Assembly: GCA_949317995.1 (NCBI GenBank) | Contig: OX439038.1 | Coordinates: 620,001 to 684,000 of the forward strand | Direction of reading: 5' to 3' | Length of the DNA: 64,000 nt | From: Acholoe squamosa | Taxonomy: Eukaryota > Annelida > Polychaeta > Phyllodocida > Polynoidae | In this document: positions 19,049-29,141 of the stretch, piece after piece | How the letters are laid out: every line of letters starts with the position of its first letter | Numbering within the stretch: position 1 is the stretch's first letter | Notes under the pieces: generated by a model | Told to the model about the DNA's origin: nothing | Seen by the model: only the letters and a program-made list of their open reading frames with translations | Databases searched by the model: none | Position numbers and translations under genes: made by a program

Positions 19049-19344
19049 CACAGTTTACAGTAACAGTGGTTTATTTTTACATTTATATCTACCACTATTA
19101 ACCCGAAATATTTAGTGAACACATCAGGTTGGTACCTGAGAAGTACTTTTAAAGCAAGTATACATACTTCTAGTTACAGATCTCGTGGGTTTGTAGCACC
19201 AATTAACATTTTTGTAGTAATAAATAGAAAAATATTTTATGAGATCAAACTTAGTAGACAATATTAAGGTCGATATGTCTATAGAGTAACTATCGTACAT
19301 CAGGTAGGAAAATAGTGGTTAATAATAATATACAGTATACAGAT
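19049..19344 (-). other. Element B 3' non-coding sequence, resumed
   Basis: AT-rich. It joins to 5598 if element A and one CACA are taken out. No ORF is supported. Confidence 0.6.
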
Positions 19345-19632
19345 CTATAGCAGCCCACCAGTGTAGTGGGTCTGCTGTACAATAATAATATACTTCGGGG
19401 TGTCTTCGGGGTTTTCACTGCTTGTCTGCAGATCCAATCGGCGAACGAAGGACTTGGCGGTGGCAAGCCATGTTGCTGTGTGATGTGCCCTGATCAAGAT
19501 GGGAAGATGTAGATTCGTCCATTGGATTTCCTGGGTCTGCATCCGTCCGGGATCCTTCGAGGAGGGGGGGCACAGTTCGGGTTTCATAAGCAATGTGTTC
19601 ATTAGTTCCCTATAGAAAATCGGGTCACTCAT
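19345..19632 (-). CDS. Small ORF downstream of third ORF (B)
   Basis: 95 codons, MSDPIFYRELMNTLL..., starting 22 bases after the stop of the zinc-finger ORF. Not recognised. It is mixed hydrophilic (PELCPPSSKDPGRM, TATWLATAKSFVRRL) without a membrane helix or cysteine motif. Its base composition is like that of the ORF upstream and richer in GC than the flanking 3' region, which favours real coding. I found no counterpart in element A, where the same position is AT-rich. It could be the displaced end of the third ORF or a separate small protein. Confidence 0.35.
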   Translation of the reverse strand: MSDPIFYRELMNTLLMKPELCPPSSKDPGRMQTQEIQWTNLHLPILIRAHHTATWLATAKSFVRRLDLQTSSENPEDTPKYIIIVQQTHYTGGLL

Positions 19633-19654
19633 TGTAAATTAATACATCGGGAAC

Positions 19655-22600
19655 TTATAAGTCAGTCTCCATCACTGCCTCACCAGGACTGGTTTCTGGT
19701 TCGGAGTCCAGACTTATCAGGTTGTGGACCACCGGGGCTGAATCTGGGTTAACAGCCTCAGTGACTATTTTGGGGGTTGGGTTCGGGGTGTCAACTGAAC
19801 TAACTGTGGAAGTAGTCGGGGCAGCAGTAGCAGCTTCGGTTTCCCTTTGAGGTCCGGCGGGGTCTCCAGGCTCAGTGGTAGAGTGCTTCGGGGTGGACAC
19901 ACTCATGAATCCAAAGGATTCTATGTCTGCCTCGAGCTGTCTGGCCTCCTGGAGTTTGCTCTGGAGCTTCTCGAACGCACTTTCCAGAGTGCCATCCCAA
20001 TCCTTCATGAAGCAGCCGAATGCTGCCATGAATCGGACATCCTGGTGGTCGTACTACCTCCGTAGCTCCTGAAGTTTGGTCTCATACTTCAGTTTCCTGG
20101 CTTTCGCCTCATTTTCACGTTGGAGCGAGGCTCGAAGTTGGTCCCTTGCTTGTCCCTGCATGTCTTGGGAGATTCGGGCTATTTCCCGTCGCTGAATCTC
20201 GTGCAGGCACTCAAAGACACCTTCAGTCACACCACGAAGGTATCCGGTGGCCTGACTAATATGTCTGTCTTGCCATGCCTTAAATACATCGGCCTGGATC
20301 TCACAGGACTCCTGTGTTCGCTGTCTGATATAATCTTCAGGGTCCTCCAGTTCAAGGTTTGATTTCACCAAGTGTAGCACGTTGGTGGTTTTCATGTTCC
20401 TGACTGGAGGTGCTGCAAGGGGAGTCAAGTGAGAATCCGAACCGCTCTCGTAGGCAGAGCTCAAAGTGGCAGTGGCATTAGGGGATGGGCAAGTAGTGCC
20501 GGGTCGTCGGGACGACCCCGCCACAGCCCCACTTTCGTCAATGGTGATGCCGCGCCCCTTCCAGCCTGGGGTATTGGCTGGGTGGGGTCCTTCATCACCA
20601 GTTCCCTGCCTGGTCATTTTGGGTCCACTGGTTGAGTCCGTCCATGGATGGAGGTAGTGGCAGGACTAGCCGGTGGACCCATGGGCTTCAGTTTCCCAGA
20701 TGGTAGTAGGGTCTGGGATTCAGGGCCTGGCTTCTGAATATCAGTCAGTGTGGGGAAATCGTCTGGGTCGGGAGCCCCCTTGAGCTTCTGGAGCAAGGCA
20801 TCGTCTGCTGGGGTACTCTGGTATCGTGGGGTGGTATCCACGTCGCCCCTCATCCAGTTGGAGTGAGACAGCGTGGTCCACCCCTCGAACCAAGTCTGGT
20901 GGTTGCCAGTTGCTGTTCCTCCCGAAGGTCGGTAACAGCTCGAATCCAGAGTGAGACATGCTCCATACTCGTCAGATCTCGAGATGATTTTTCCAAGATT
21001 TTGCTTGGGTTAGGGGATCTCTTCTTGTGGTCAGGTGTCGGGGCTGGCGACTGGGACTCGGATCTCGGTTGTTTAGCATCACGAGATTGAGGGTCATTGC
21101 CAGGGTGAGGACGCGGCCTCCCATTGCGGTCTACTCCATCGGGGTCCTTCCTCTGTACTTTGACACGCCAGTGCATTTCTGCAGACATGTCAAACCGGTG
21201 GGCGGGTACATTTTTGAGGAAGTAGGCGTCCTGCTTCCCCTCGATTGAGTGGCAGAAGTGGTCAGTTCTCAAGGTGATCGAGTGTCGCTCCTCGGAGGTC
21301 GTCTGTTCCCATTTTGTCATTAGATGCTTGTGGAGTTTCAGAGCTTTCAATCTGGCGTCACTGGCTTTGAGACCATGGACCTGAGCCAAGTGCTCGGCCA
21401 TGCATCCTCGCCTCAATGTTTTTAGGCCTTCCCACTTGGCAAAAAACGTGTTTATAACGTTTGCAAACGTTTTTTTTTTGTTTGGGTAAAAACGTTTTAA
21501 AAAAAAACGTTATTTTGACGTTGAAAAAACGTTTTTAAATGTTTTTTCAACCAAATAGAAACGTTTGCTTTTTCAACCAATTTTCAACTAAATAAAAATG
21601 TTTTTTATTTATGTTTCTTTTACATTAAAAAAACGTTTTTTTAACCTGATATAAAAACGTTTTTATAAAAACGTCAAAATAACGTTTTTTTGAGTACATG
21701 TAAAAATGTTATTTTGACGTTTAAAAAAACATTTTGCAAACTTAGGAACCAAAATAAAACGTTTTTTTGACGTCAAAAAAACGTTTTTCTGCCAAGTGGG
21801 TTGACACCTCTGGTTCTGATTCTTCTCATTGCTACACCTATACACTGGGGCATGATGCATATGGTGCTCTACGTGATGTCGGAAGAAGGAGTCCTTGCTG
21901 GGCCAGACTCTCTCTTTTTCTGATTTGTTGACGCAAATCTCGAAGGGGCAGGTCGGGTTGGTCGGGGTCCAGTTCGAAGCGGCATACTGCAGCTTCGTAT
22001 GGTGTTCGAAGCCATAGTAAGACTTAGGTGTCTTTATCATGTCGCCAAGGGAAGCCACCCACACGCAATAAAATTTTGCGGGGCCGGCATCTTTCTTGAG
22101 GATTTTCATCCATTCCTCGTCGTCACTCTCGCCATCACGGTTGATGGCGGGAGGAATTGAGTAACTGTCAGTGTATCGCTGGCAGTCCATGAAGCATTTT
22201 GGGGTGTAGTCGGGGAATCCAGTCCGGGCATTGACCCACTTATTCAGACTGGATTCATCAGGAGCATCTTTCAGGGGTTCCTCCAGAGAGTCAATATTTC
22301 CCAGCAGTTGCCGGCTCATCTCTGCGACCTGCTGGTCTCCATTTCCATCCTTGGGGTCTTCCTGAAGCTCTTCCTCCTCGACTGCGGTGCTACTGATGGG
22401 CTCGGGGGGTATAGGGGTGGCTTTTCTGGTAGCTCTGGATCGGGTGGATCTACCAGGAGATGGAGAATCATCTCTCTTGGTAGTCTTACTGCCTTGGGTT
22501 CGACTCCGCGAGCTTCAAGCCGAAGCTGAGGCTGCGGAGTCATCGCTATCCACAGCCTTCTCCTCTACCACCTTCTTTTTCCGGCAGCTCGATTTGGTTT

Positions 22601-22703
22601 TAGTTTTGGACTTATCCTTGGATTCTTTAACAGCCTTTTCGACCTCCTTTCTTATTTTTGTTTTACGCTTCATGAGCTCTTTACGTTCCTTGTCAATCTC
22701 CTG
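19655..22703 (-). pseudogene. Third ORF of B, zinc-finger and coiled-coil part, broken
   Basis: Counterpart of 14667-17354 in A. From the 5' side: a Lys-rich start (KRKTKIRKEVEKAVKE, near 22625-22673), finger 1 as C-x4-C-x18-H-x4-H (CPFEIC ... FFRHHVEHH), a Cys-containing loop, finger 2 ending AEHLAQVHG, a Ser/Pro-rich stretch, a coiled coil (QLRASLQRENEAKARKLK) and FGCFMKDWDGT, then an acidic C-terminus ending at 19655. Breaks: frame changes near 22545, 22318, 20851 and 20615, a TAG at 20054-20056, and a 370-bp MITE between the fingers. Similarity to A is moderate to low overall but strongest in the fingers and the DWDGT block, so these are the parts under constraint. Confidence 0.8.
21431..21800. 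mobile_element. 370-bp MITE inserted between the two zinc fingers of B
   Basis: Terminal inverted repeats CCCACTTGGCA...ACGT (21431-21448) and ACGT...TGCCAAGTGGG (21783-21800). TT on both sides is a likely 2-bp target duplication. The interior is made almost wholly of AACGTTTTT-type words in both orientations, so it can fold into a long hairpin. Total insertion (element plus duplication) is 372 bases, a multiple of three, and the host frame is the same on both sides. The superfamily is uncertain. Confidence 0.85.
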
Positions 22704-23609
22704 TCAAGCATTTAGCTCTTCAAGGCTCATCTCCTTGGAAGCGTGGGCGGTGGTCACTTTGGTGGAGTAACAGGCTCTACCTTCCATACTCAAGGCAGCA
22801 TCGGGGATTCTGCTGGCAGCGTTCCCATCACAAGCTGTCTCGTTTATCATTCGTTGCTCCTCTTTTTCAAGCTCGGGGTCTGCCAGTAAGGCATCGTCTT
22901 CATCTCTCGCGGGAAAATTTCTCTGGGAGTCCAACATGAATGCGTAAGTGCATTCCTTGATAGCTCCTTGTGGTAAGAGGACTTCGGGTGAGTGGATGCT
23001 TGGCAAGCGCTCCTCAAACCCCACTAGGCCGTACAGCAGTTGGTAAACAACCTGTGACCTAATTCGGTCATCCTCGCAGATAGCATCAACGACAGCGACT
23101 AGGCCATCGCTGATGTACATGGCTTCAGCTAGTCCGAAGTAGTTTTCGAACCAGATGTCGGCAACGTCATGAACCCCCAACTCGGTGCATCCTCGACAGA
23201 TTCTAGTCTGAAGGTCGTAGGGGATCAGCTGAGGTGGCTCGGCTTTGAGTCCCAGATATTTCGGGGGACAATATCGGTTTTTACCTGTGGCCGTCCAGAT
23301 GAATCCTTTGGTCATATTCACGTATCCGATGGCTGGAGGTCGGTCAGGCAGATTCACCGGGACTTTGATGAAGACAGAGGGTGTGGTTCCTTCAGACGCC
23401 TTCGATCGGGGTGTCGCTGGAGCGGTTAATTCTGCACCCATGGGGATGCTCAAGGTATCTGGAGTCGACTCGGGAAGAGACGGATCCATTTCAGTGGTGT
23501 CCATCAGCTCAACTGCTGGACTTCGGGGTGCATCGTCCTGGGCTCGAAGTGGGGTCAGGTGCCCATAAGGGTTGGCCGTTACGGTCGCCACCACCTCCGA
23601 CTGAGCCAT
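22704..23609 (-). CDS. Third ORF of B, N-terminal part
   Basis: 301 codons with an ATG at 23609 and TGA at 22704-22706. Not recognised. Pro/Ser/Thr-rich to about residue 90, then a compact domain with Cys (TRICRGCTELGVHDVADIWF), helices (GLAEAMYISDGLVAVVDAI, QVVYQLLYGLVGFEERL) and an acidic C-terminal stretch (DEDDALLADPELEKEEQRM). It is the intact counterpart of 13425-14734 in A. The same frame continues past the TGA as QEIDKERKELMKRKTK, directly into the zinc-finger part, so the two were probably one long ORF. No signal peptide or membrane segment. The start agrees with A (both begin Met-Ala). Confidence 0.72.
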   Translation of the reverse strand: MAQSEVVATVTANPYGHLTPLRAQDDAPRSPAVELMDTTEMDPSLPESTPDTLSIPMGAELTAPATPRSKASEGTTPSVFIKVPVNLPDRPPAIGYVNMTKGFIWTATGKNRYCPPKYLGLKAEPPQLIPYDLQTRICRGCTELGVHDVADIWFENYFGLAEAMYISDGLVAVVDAICEDDRIRSQVVYQLLYGLVGFEERLPSIHSPEVLLPQGAIKECTYAFMLDSQRNFPARDEDDALLADPELEKEEQRMINETACDGNAASRIPDAALSMEGRACYSTKVTTAHASKEMSLEELNA

Positions 23610-24053
23610 ATTTCGCGCTCAGATGGTTCAGGGTTTGCCCTCCTTCATGCAGAGACTAAGGGAATGCAAGTTAATCGGTGGTATCTGGACTTCTTTGCTA
23701 GGGAACTTGGGAGAAAACAGCGCCACTCCCGGTCCCCAGTTCACTAGTGCCCCCCTTCCCGCTCATGGCAAGCATCCGTACTACCCCGGATAACTGAGGT
23801 TCGAGGCTTGGTTTCCTCCATAGGCCGTTGGTGGGACTACCCCCTTCTCTGTTTATTTCGACAGGAGTTTGGCAGAAAAACATGTAGCATCATGCGTACA
23901 CGCCAGGCTAGCTGTCTGCCACCCACAGGAGCCATAAACAGGGTGGTAATACGTGTCATGGTCATATTTCGAATCGTGCACGAGGTATCTCAACCTCCAA
24001 GCACATAACAAAACATGTAGACAGGACTATACACTCGTTGTGATTTTGGAACA
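23610..24053 (-). other. Spacer between integrase and third ORF (B)
   Basis: About 440 bases without a supported ORF, matching the 555-base spacer at the same place in A. Confidence 0.55.
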
Positions 24054-24350
24054 TTAAGTAATGGCAGTCTGCCCAGCAATTCTGGGACTGCGCCTCACCT
24101 CTCTATCTTTGTTTTTCAACTGAAAATCCCGAGAAGGTTTAGTGGAAGGTGCCAACGTCTTCCCCCTACCTCGGATTCTCCGTTCCGCCGAGACATTTTT
24201 ATCACGATTAGATTTTAAATTTGTGTCTATGTCGACCTCTTTAGGTTGTCCCCTCTTAGGCTTCCCATCACCTACTCTTTTACATGGTCGGCCCCTTTTT
24301 CGTCTCGGGGCGTTCTCTTTCAGTTTTCTTGCCAACTCGTTGGTCCTCAT
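24054..24350 (-). pseudogene. pol: Integrase C-terminal tail with AT-hook (B)
   Basis: 98 codons to the natural stop of pol. Very basic. RRKRGRPCKR at residues 16-25 has the AT-hook core RGRP; KPKRGQPK and RIRGRGK follow; the end is RRSPRIAGQTAIT, which matches the end of A's tail. It is separated from the GPY/F module by a TGA and possibly a frame change at 24351. AT-hooks bind the minor groove of AT-rich DNA, so a targeting role is plausible but inferred. Confidence 0.7.
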
Positions 24351-25460
24351 TCAGACCTCATCTTTCTCTTCATTCAGTTTTCTTGAAATTTTTTCACACT
24401 CGAAGTCAGCGGCATCACGCCCTCTCCATTTTCTCAATCTAAATACATTAGACTTATTCATTCGACCAGTCGCCAAACTCATAAGCATCACTGTACTTTC
24501 GGATATGATCTGGGTGACCACATGCGGCCCGTCCCAGCTCGAAATTAATTTCTTACACCTTAGAGGTTCGTGTATCCTGAATACTCGATCGCCAACACTA
24601 AATTGGCACATCTTCAGGTTAGTATCATATCCAACTTTCTGCCAATTTGCATTCTTTAGTAGCTCATTTCATATGCTCTCTTAAACTGATCTCTAAGAGA
24701 TTCCACAAACATCACGGTACATGGGGCTTCAGGGCTTATCCCTATAACACCATATACTAGATCTGCAGGCATTATGAGATCCTCCCCAAAGACTAATAAG
24801 TTGGGAGAGCAGTTCGTTGCAGAATGTACAGTACTATTGTAAGCATGTACCACGAAATCACATTGTTCGTCCCAATCAAATTTACCAAGGGTTTTAGGAC
24901 TTGTATCAATGTTCGATTAAATCTCTCTACCCTACCATCAGACTGGGGTCTGTATAGATTAGTTCGAGTTTTGCAGATGGCTAGATAATGGCACATTTCT
25001 TGCCACAAGTTAGACTCGAATTCTCTTCCTTGATCACTGTGCATTATTAATGGTGCCCCTAAATGTAGAACCCATCCTCTCATGAAGGCACTTGCGCAAG
25101 TGGCTGCTTTGTGGTCGGGTAAAGGGTATACTTGAGTATACTTGGTGTAGTAGTCGGTAACTACCATCATGCAAGTATTCCCACGTGGGGTAGGTTCGAT
25201 TCCGCTGATGATATCAATCGCTACTCGAGCAAATCGGACACCAAAAAGCTCCTGCATCAGAGGCATTTTTCCCATTCCAGGACCAGGTTTGTTCTTACCA
25301 CATTCGGGGCAAGTCACCACCTATCTCGTGATGTCATTGTGCATTCCTGGCCAGTAATACCTATGAGCAAGGTGTTCTAGGGTCCTCTTCTTCCCAAAGT
25401 GTCCACTGGTCTTATGTCCGTGACAATAGAACATAATGTCTCACCTTAGCGACATAGGTA
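24351..25460 (-). pseudogene. pol: Integrase of element B, broken
   Basis: The zinc module ends with VTCPECGKNK near 25320 after a stop. The core keeps the first Asp (AIDIISG), HSDQGREFE and the Glu in VERFNRT, so D,D,E are all present. The frame changes near 24888 and again near 24656, with the remaining core (VHAYNSTVHS) and GPY/F module (WDGPHVVTQ) in other frames. It is closely similar to A's integrase, much more so than the third ORFs are to each other. Confidence 0.88.
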
Positions 25461-25463
25461 TCA

Positions 25464-26183
25464 CTATCTGTAGGACCTTATCCTTAGTAGGGCAGGTTTT
25501 CCATTGTCTCGAACTTCTAGCTCGGTCCATTGGGCTAGAAATTTACGAGTTTCTCTGTCTTCGAGGGATAATGCAGGCCGTTCAGGCTTAGCATTGGTGT
25601 TCAGGAATGAAATCACTCTCTTGATTGCGGGGTCAGCTTGTTGGAACTGTTGGGTGGTCTCTGTTGGCCATTCCACAACATTTTCCATACAGGCATACGA
25701 TAGGGGTTCGAACTGTCTGTTTCGAACTGTAGCCACTACCGCATTGTGGGCTCTACAATCATCACAATCAATCTTCTGGCATTTTTTAATAGGCCTTCGG
25801 GATAGGGCGTCCGCATTGACATGCTTCGAACCCGCTCGATGTTGGATCTGGCTATGCTCCAACCCAAATTCTGACAGGTGTGCCAGCCAACGGCCAATCA
25901 TTCCTTCGGCGTCCTTGAAGTTAAGGATCGACCTCAGGGAGGAATGGTCCGTTCGAAGTGTAAAATCGGTGCCTCATAGGAAGTGTCAAAACTTTTTGGT
26001 GTACACCACCACAGCCAGCAACTCTCGTTTGGTGGTGCAATAGTTTCGTTGTGCCCTGTTCAATGTATTACTAGCGAAAGCAATAGGTACTTCGACCCCG
26101 TCCTGGACCTGCGACAGAGCTGCACCAATGCTATCATTGCTAGCGTCCGTGTCCAATATGAAATGATCATCCACTGTTAGCAA
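25464..26183 (-). pseudogene. pol: RNase H of element B, broken
   Basis: The segment 25986-26183 holds the first catalytic Asp (FILDTDASN) and Glu (TKRELLAV); 25464-25901 holds NADALSR and the C-x4-C-x2-C-x2-H cluster (KKCQKIDCDDCRAHNA). The third Asp region lies between them across a frame change. The overlap with RT at 26167-26183 shows another frame change. Confidence 0.85.
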
Positions 26184-27303
26184 ACAGGTGTTTTATTTGC
26201 TCGAAGGCTGTATTTTGTTCATCACCCCAGGGAAAGCGCTCTTTTGCCCTACCTGGAGTCCAATGTGCTAATATTTGTAAAGGATAGCTCACTCTTGAGT
26301 AGTTTGGGAGGAAATCTCGGTAGTATGAGCAGAACCCTAGAAAGGATCTTATTTCCTTTGCATTTATGGGTTTCTGCCACTCGGACACCGTCCGGAGTTT
26401 ATCAGGGTCCGTTTTTACACCGTCCGGAGTTATAATACGACCAAGGTAGGTAATAGATGTTTTAAATAGATTACATTTCTTCCAGAGAAGGTCACTTAGC
26501 ATCTCCTCCATCATAGCTGCATTACACAGCCCAAAAGGTAAAACGTTGTACTGAAACAAGCCCATGTGGCTCGAGAAAGCAGTTTTCTCCATATCCCTCG
26601 GGTCCATCCCGATTTGCCAATACCTGGATTGGAGGTCCAGGGTACAAAAATATTTGTTTCCCCCTAGCGAGTCCAAGGTCTCGTATATCCTCGGCAGAGG
26701 ATAGGAATTCTTTTTAGTTAGACCATTCAACTTCCGGTAATCTATGCAGAATCGGATGGATCCGTCCTTCTTCGTAGTCATGCACACGGGGCTGGACCAG
26801 GGGCTCGTGCTGGGCACAATAACCCCCTTTTCCAACTGATCAAGAATTTGCCTCTCTGCCTCTATTTTCTTCTTCAGAGGTAATCTCCGATAGGGTATTT
26901 TGAATGGCTTTGCATCACCAGTGTCAATCGTGTGTAACACCTTGCTAGTTCGACCTACCGAACCCCCAGGTTTCCCGAAGGCTTCATAGTAGGTAGCAAG
27001 CAAAGCTTGAAGTCCTTCCTTTTCTGAATTACTTGTCAAGGAAGAATCCTCCACCAACTTTTTCAGGTCGTCCGGTAACCCTCGGACTACGCCCTCAGGC
27101 AGTTCAGTCTGGAATTGAGCTTCCGAAATATGTTCAGTCAAGAACATCTCACCAATTTTCTCATTTTTCTTCAAATAAATAGGGGTTCGCCCTCTATTCA
27201 TAATTGGAACTACCGTCCACGATCCATTTCCCACTAGAGTATCGGCAGACTCTAGCTGTAGGCTAGATAATACCTCAGGGTTAGGTTCGAACACGGCATC
27301 CAA
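26167..27303 (-). pseudogene. pol: Reverse transcriptase of element B lacking YLDD
   Basis: 378 codons from VFEPNPEV to the connection region. Blocks FKIPYRRLPL, FCIDYRKLNGLTKKNSYPLPRI, LDLQSRYWQIGMDPRDMEKTAFSSH and FGLCNA are present. After FGLCNA about six residues are missing, and after LLWKKC the sequence jumps straight to NLFKTSITYLGRI. The missing 40 or so residues include the catalytic YLDD, so the enzyme is dead. In A the two ends of the missing segment both carry AAGAAATG, so a deletion between short direct repeats is the likely cause. It is separated from protease only by a TGA at about 27304-27309. Confidence 0.92.
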
Positions 27304-27306
27304 ACC

Positions 27307-28125
27307 TCAAAAAGCACTGTTCGCAGAACACAGAACATTGCAGGCTATTCCAGCTGGAATATTCACAGTCTGTACTACGATGGCTACCAAAGACACATGT
27401 CTCAATATACTTGGGATCTCGCAGTTGTAGGGTTGTCGAATCTTCAACATCCCGAAACGGGGATCCAACACAGCACCATACAAGCTAGCGAAATCCAAAC
27501 CGATTATTCCATCGTCACTTATGTCGGCAATGGTGGGACTCATCGCGTACTCGTAGCCCCCCATTCCGATCTGTATGAACATCTTGCCAAAAGTCTGCAT
27601 CTGGCTACCGTCGTCTGTGCAAGCATTAACACCAACAGGTAGTGTTTCATGGTTGCCGGACACCAGATTGAAGAATTTTCTCAAGACACACGAATGGCTG
27701 GCACCAGTGTCAATCAAAAATTCTCCAGTCCGCCCCTTCACCGATACAGCAATGTACCAACGCTTCCCCCCCAAAGGAGAGGAGTTCTGTGCAAAAGTTG
27801 TTCCTGAGAATCACCGATCTCCCATCCAAAACCCTTCAAAAAGGTTACACATGGATGGTTCGGAGGGAGGTGTGCGCACTCACACGTGTCAACTCTTCAA
27901 CCCAACCTCCCTCTTCTTCGACGTAGGATCTCTCCCCTGGGTTCTGACCCTAACTTGTCCCTACCCCGTCGAAGCCCCCAGCTCGGACTGGGGTGGGAGG
28001 ATCCTTCCCACATACCAGTCCCCCGAAAGGTACTGACTCTCCAACTAACTTGGACTCACCAGTGGTGGCATTTTGGCAGATTTTCGAACTACAGATCACA
28101 TCCTTTGCCACAGATGTGACCCTCC
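27307..28125 (-). pseudogene. pol: Protease region of element B, broken
   Basis: 27307-27774 encodes GEFLIDTGASHSC (active site DTGA) and DDGIIGLDFASLYGA. The N-terminal part at 27775-28125 is split among frames; CAHLPPNHPC and TFLKGF near 27850 match CAQLPPGHLC and EFLKGC in A. The frame ends at a TGA next to the RT segment. Confidence 0.85.
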
Positions 28126-28135
28126 TTAGTTTTCC
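28096..28135 (-). promoter_or_regulatory. Candidate -1 frameshift signal, gag-pol of B
   Basis: On the minus strand the gag frame reads G GAA AAC TAA (heptamer 28129-28135, stop 28126-28128). Nine bases after the heptamer begins a perfect 7-bp stem, TCACATC (28113-28119) with GATGTGA (28096-28102), and a 10-base loop. Spacing is in the range usual for frameshift-promoting stems. Confidence 0.5.
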
Positions 28136-29023
28136 TCTTCAGGCTTCTCCTCTACGTAGTTAACTCGGGATAGCACGGGTTTTGGAGCCGTGCACTCATG
28201 ACCATAATGCCCCATTTCTTGACAACGGTAGCAGTGTAGCCTGCTTAGATCTACTCTTCGTCGTTCAGGTCTAGTGTACATTGTTTCAGCGAACGTCTTC
28301 ATGAAATCTTCCATAATCTTTTTCATGTCTAGCGGCTCAGATGGAGCAGGGGCTCTCGCTACGGGTTGCCTCAGAGGGCGGCTTATAGCCATCTCTGTAG
28401 TTCAATTAGCTGAGTCTCCCCTCGAGGTCCGTTAGCATTTTGGTTGTATATTCTCCAAGGAATATACTTGCGCTTCACATCTCTTTTTACCTGTACGGCG
28501 GAGATGCTTCCATCCTCCTCCTCAATTTCAATGATCTCGAAATCATTATCTACTATCTCAGGGTGTGTCAGTTGGTGTATCCCTGACATGGGGGTTGTAC
28601 TAGTGCTAGTACTCGCGCAGACTTTGGTATTCAAAGTCTTCACTTCTACTTTCCCTGCCATGAGGGTCTTCTTCACTGTCCAGCACTCGATTCATTCGAA
28701 CAGGTCCATTAGGGTGGGCTTTCTACCCTTCCAAGCATCTAAGGCTGCTTGTTGTTGGTCTTCATCTCGAAATCCTTGTATGAATTGTGGTAACAAATCG
28801 TTCAGAAAATACTTGTCTGAGTGATTGGTTTATACATGGGGTCGAAAACACCATCGTTCCGGACATGTGCATCCGAATTCTCATTTACAAATGGGTCATA
28901 TCGGTCTGGCTTCTTCAAAGCTTCAACTGGCGTCGAGGTTACTAAAGGTGCGGTACCCTTTATAAAGGTTGTGTCAGAGGGTATATCCTTATCCGACATT
29001 TCTTGTTGATACTTTAGATCCAT
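28126..29023 (-). pseudogene. gag: Gag remnant of element B
   Basis: 28802-29023 is a 73-codon N-terminal remnant (DLKYQQEMSDKDIP...). 28677-28801 holds capsid residues (KYFLNDLLPQFIQGFRDEDQ) matching the end of A's capsid. 28383-28676 is an acidic linker. 28126-28392 holds a CCHC knuckle (CYRCQEMGHYGHEC) and ends at the TAA inside the candidate frameshift site. Most of capsid and the coiled coil seen in A are missing, so an internal deletion of several hundred codons is inferred. Confidence 0.82.
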
Positions 29024-29141
29024 TTGTTTTACGGATGCACTCTTGTCGGTTTTGAAAGATTTATCTTGTTCCTTGTGACATGTCTTGTCAATTGTAGTAT
29101 GCCCTCTATTCCTGACACATATGTATCAAGGGCAGTTTTCC
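29024..29141 (-). other. Rearranged 5' junction of element B
   Basis: Here a primer binding site and the end of the 5' LTR should lie. Neither is visible; LTR similarity starts only at about 29142. Confidence 0.5.

Noticed and set aside
29091-29100. TGTAG at 29093 as the end of B's right LTR
   Set aside because: Sequence after it does not match the left LTR until about 29142, so the shared TGTAGT is probably chance.
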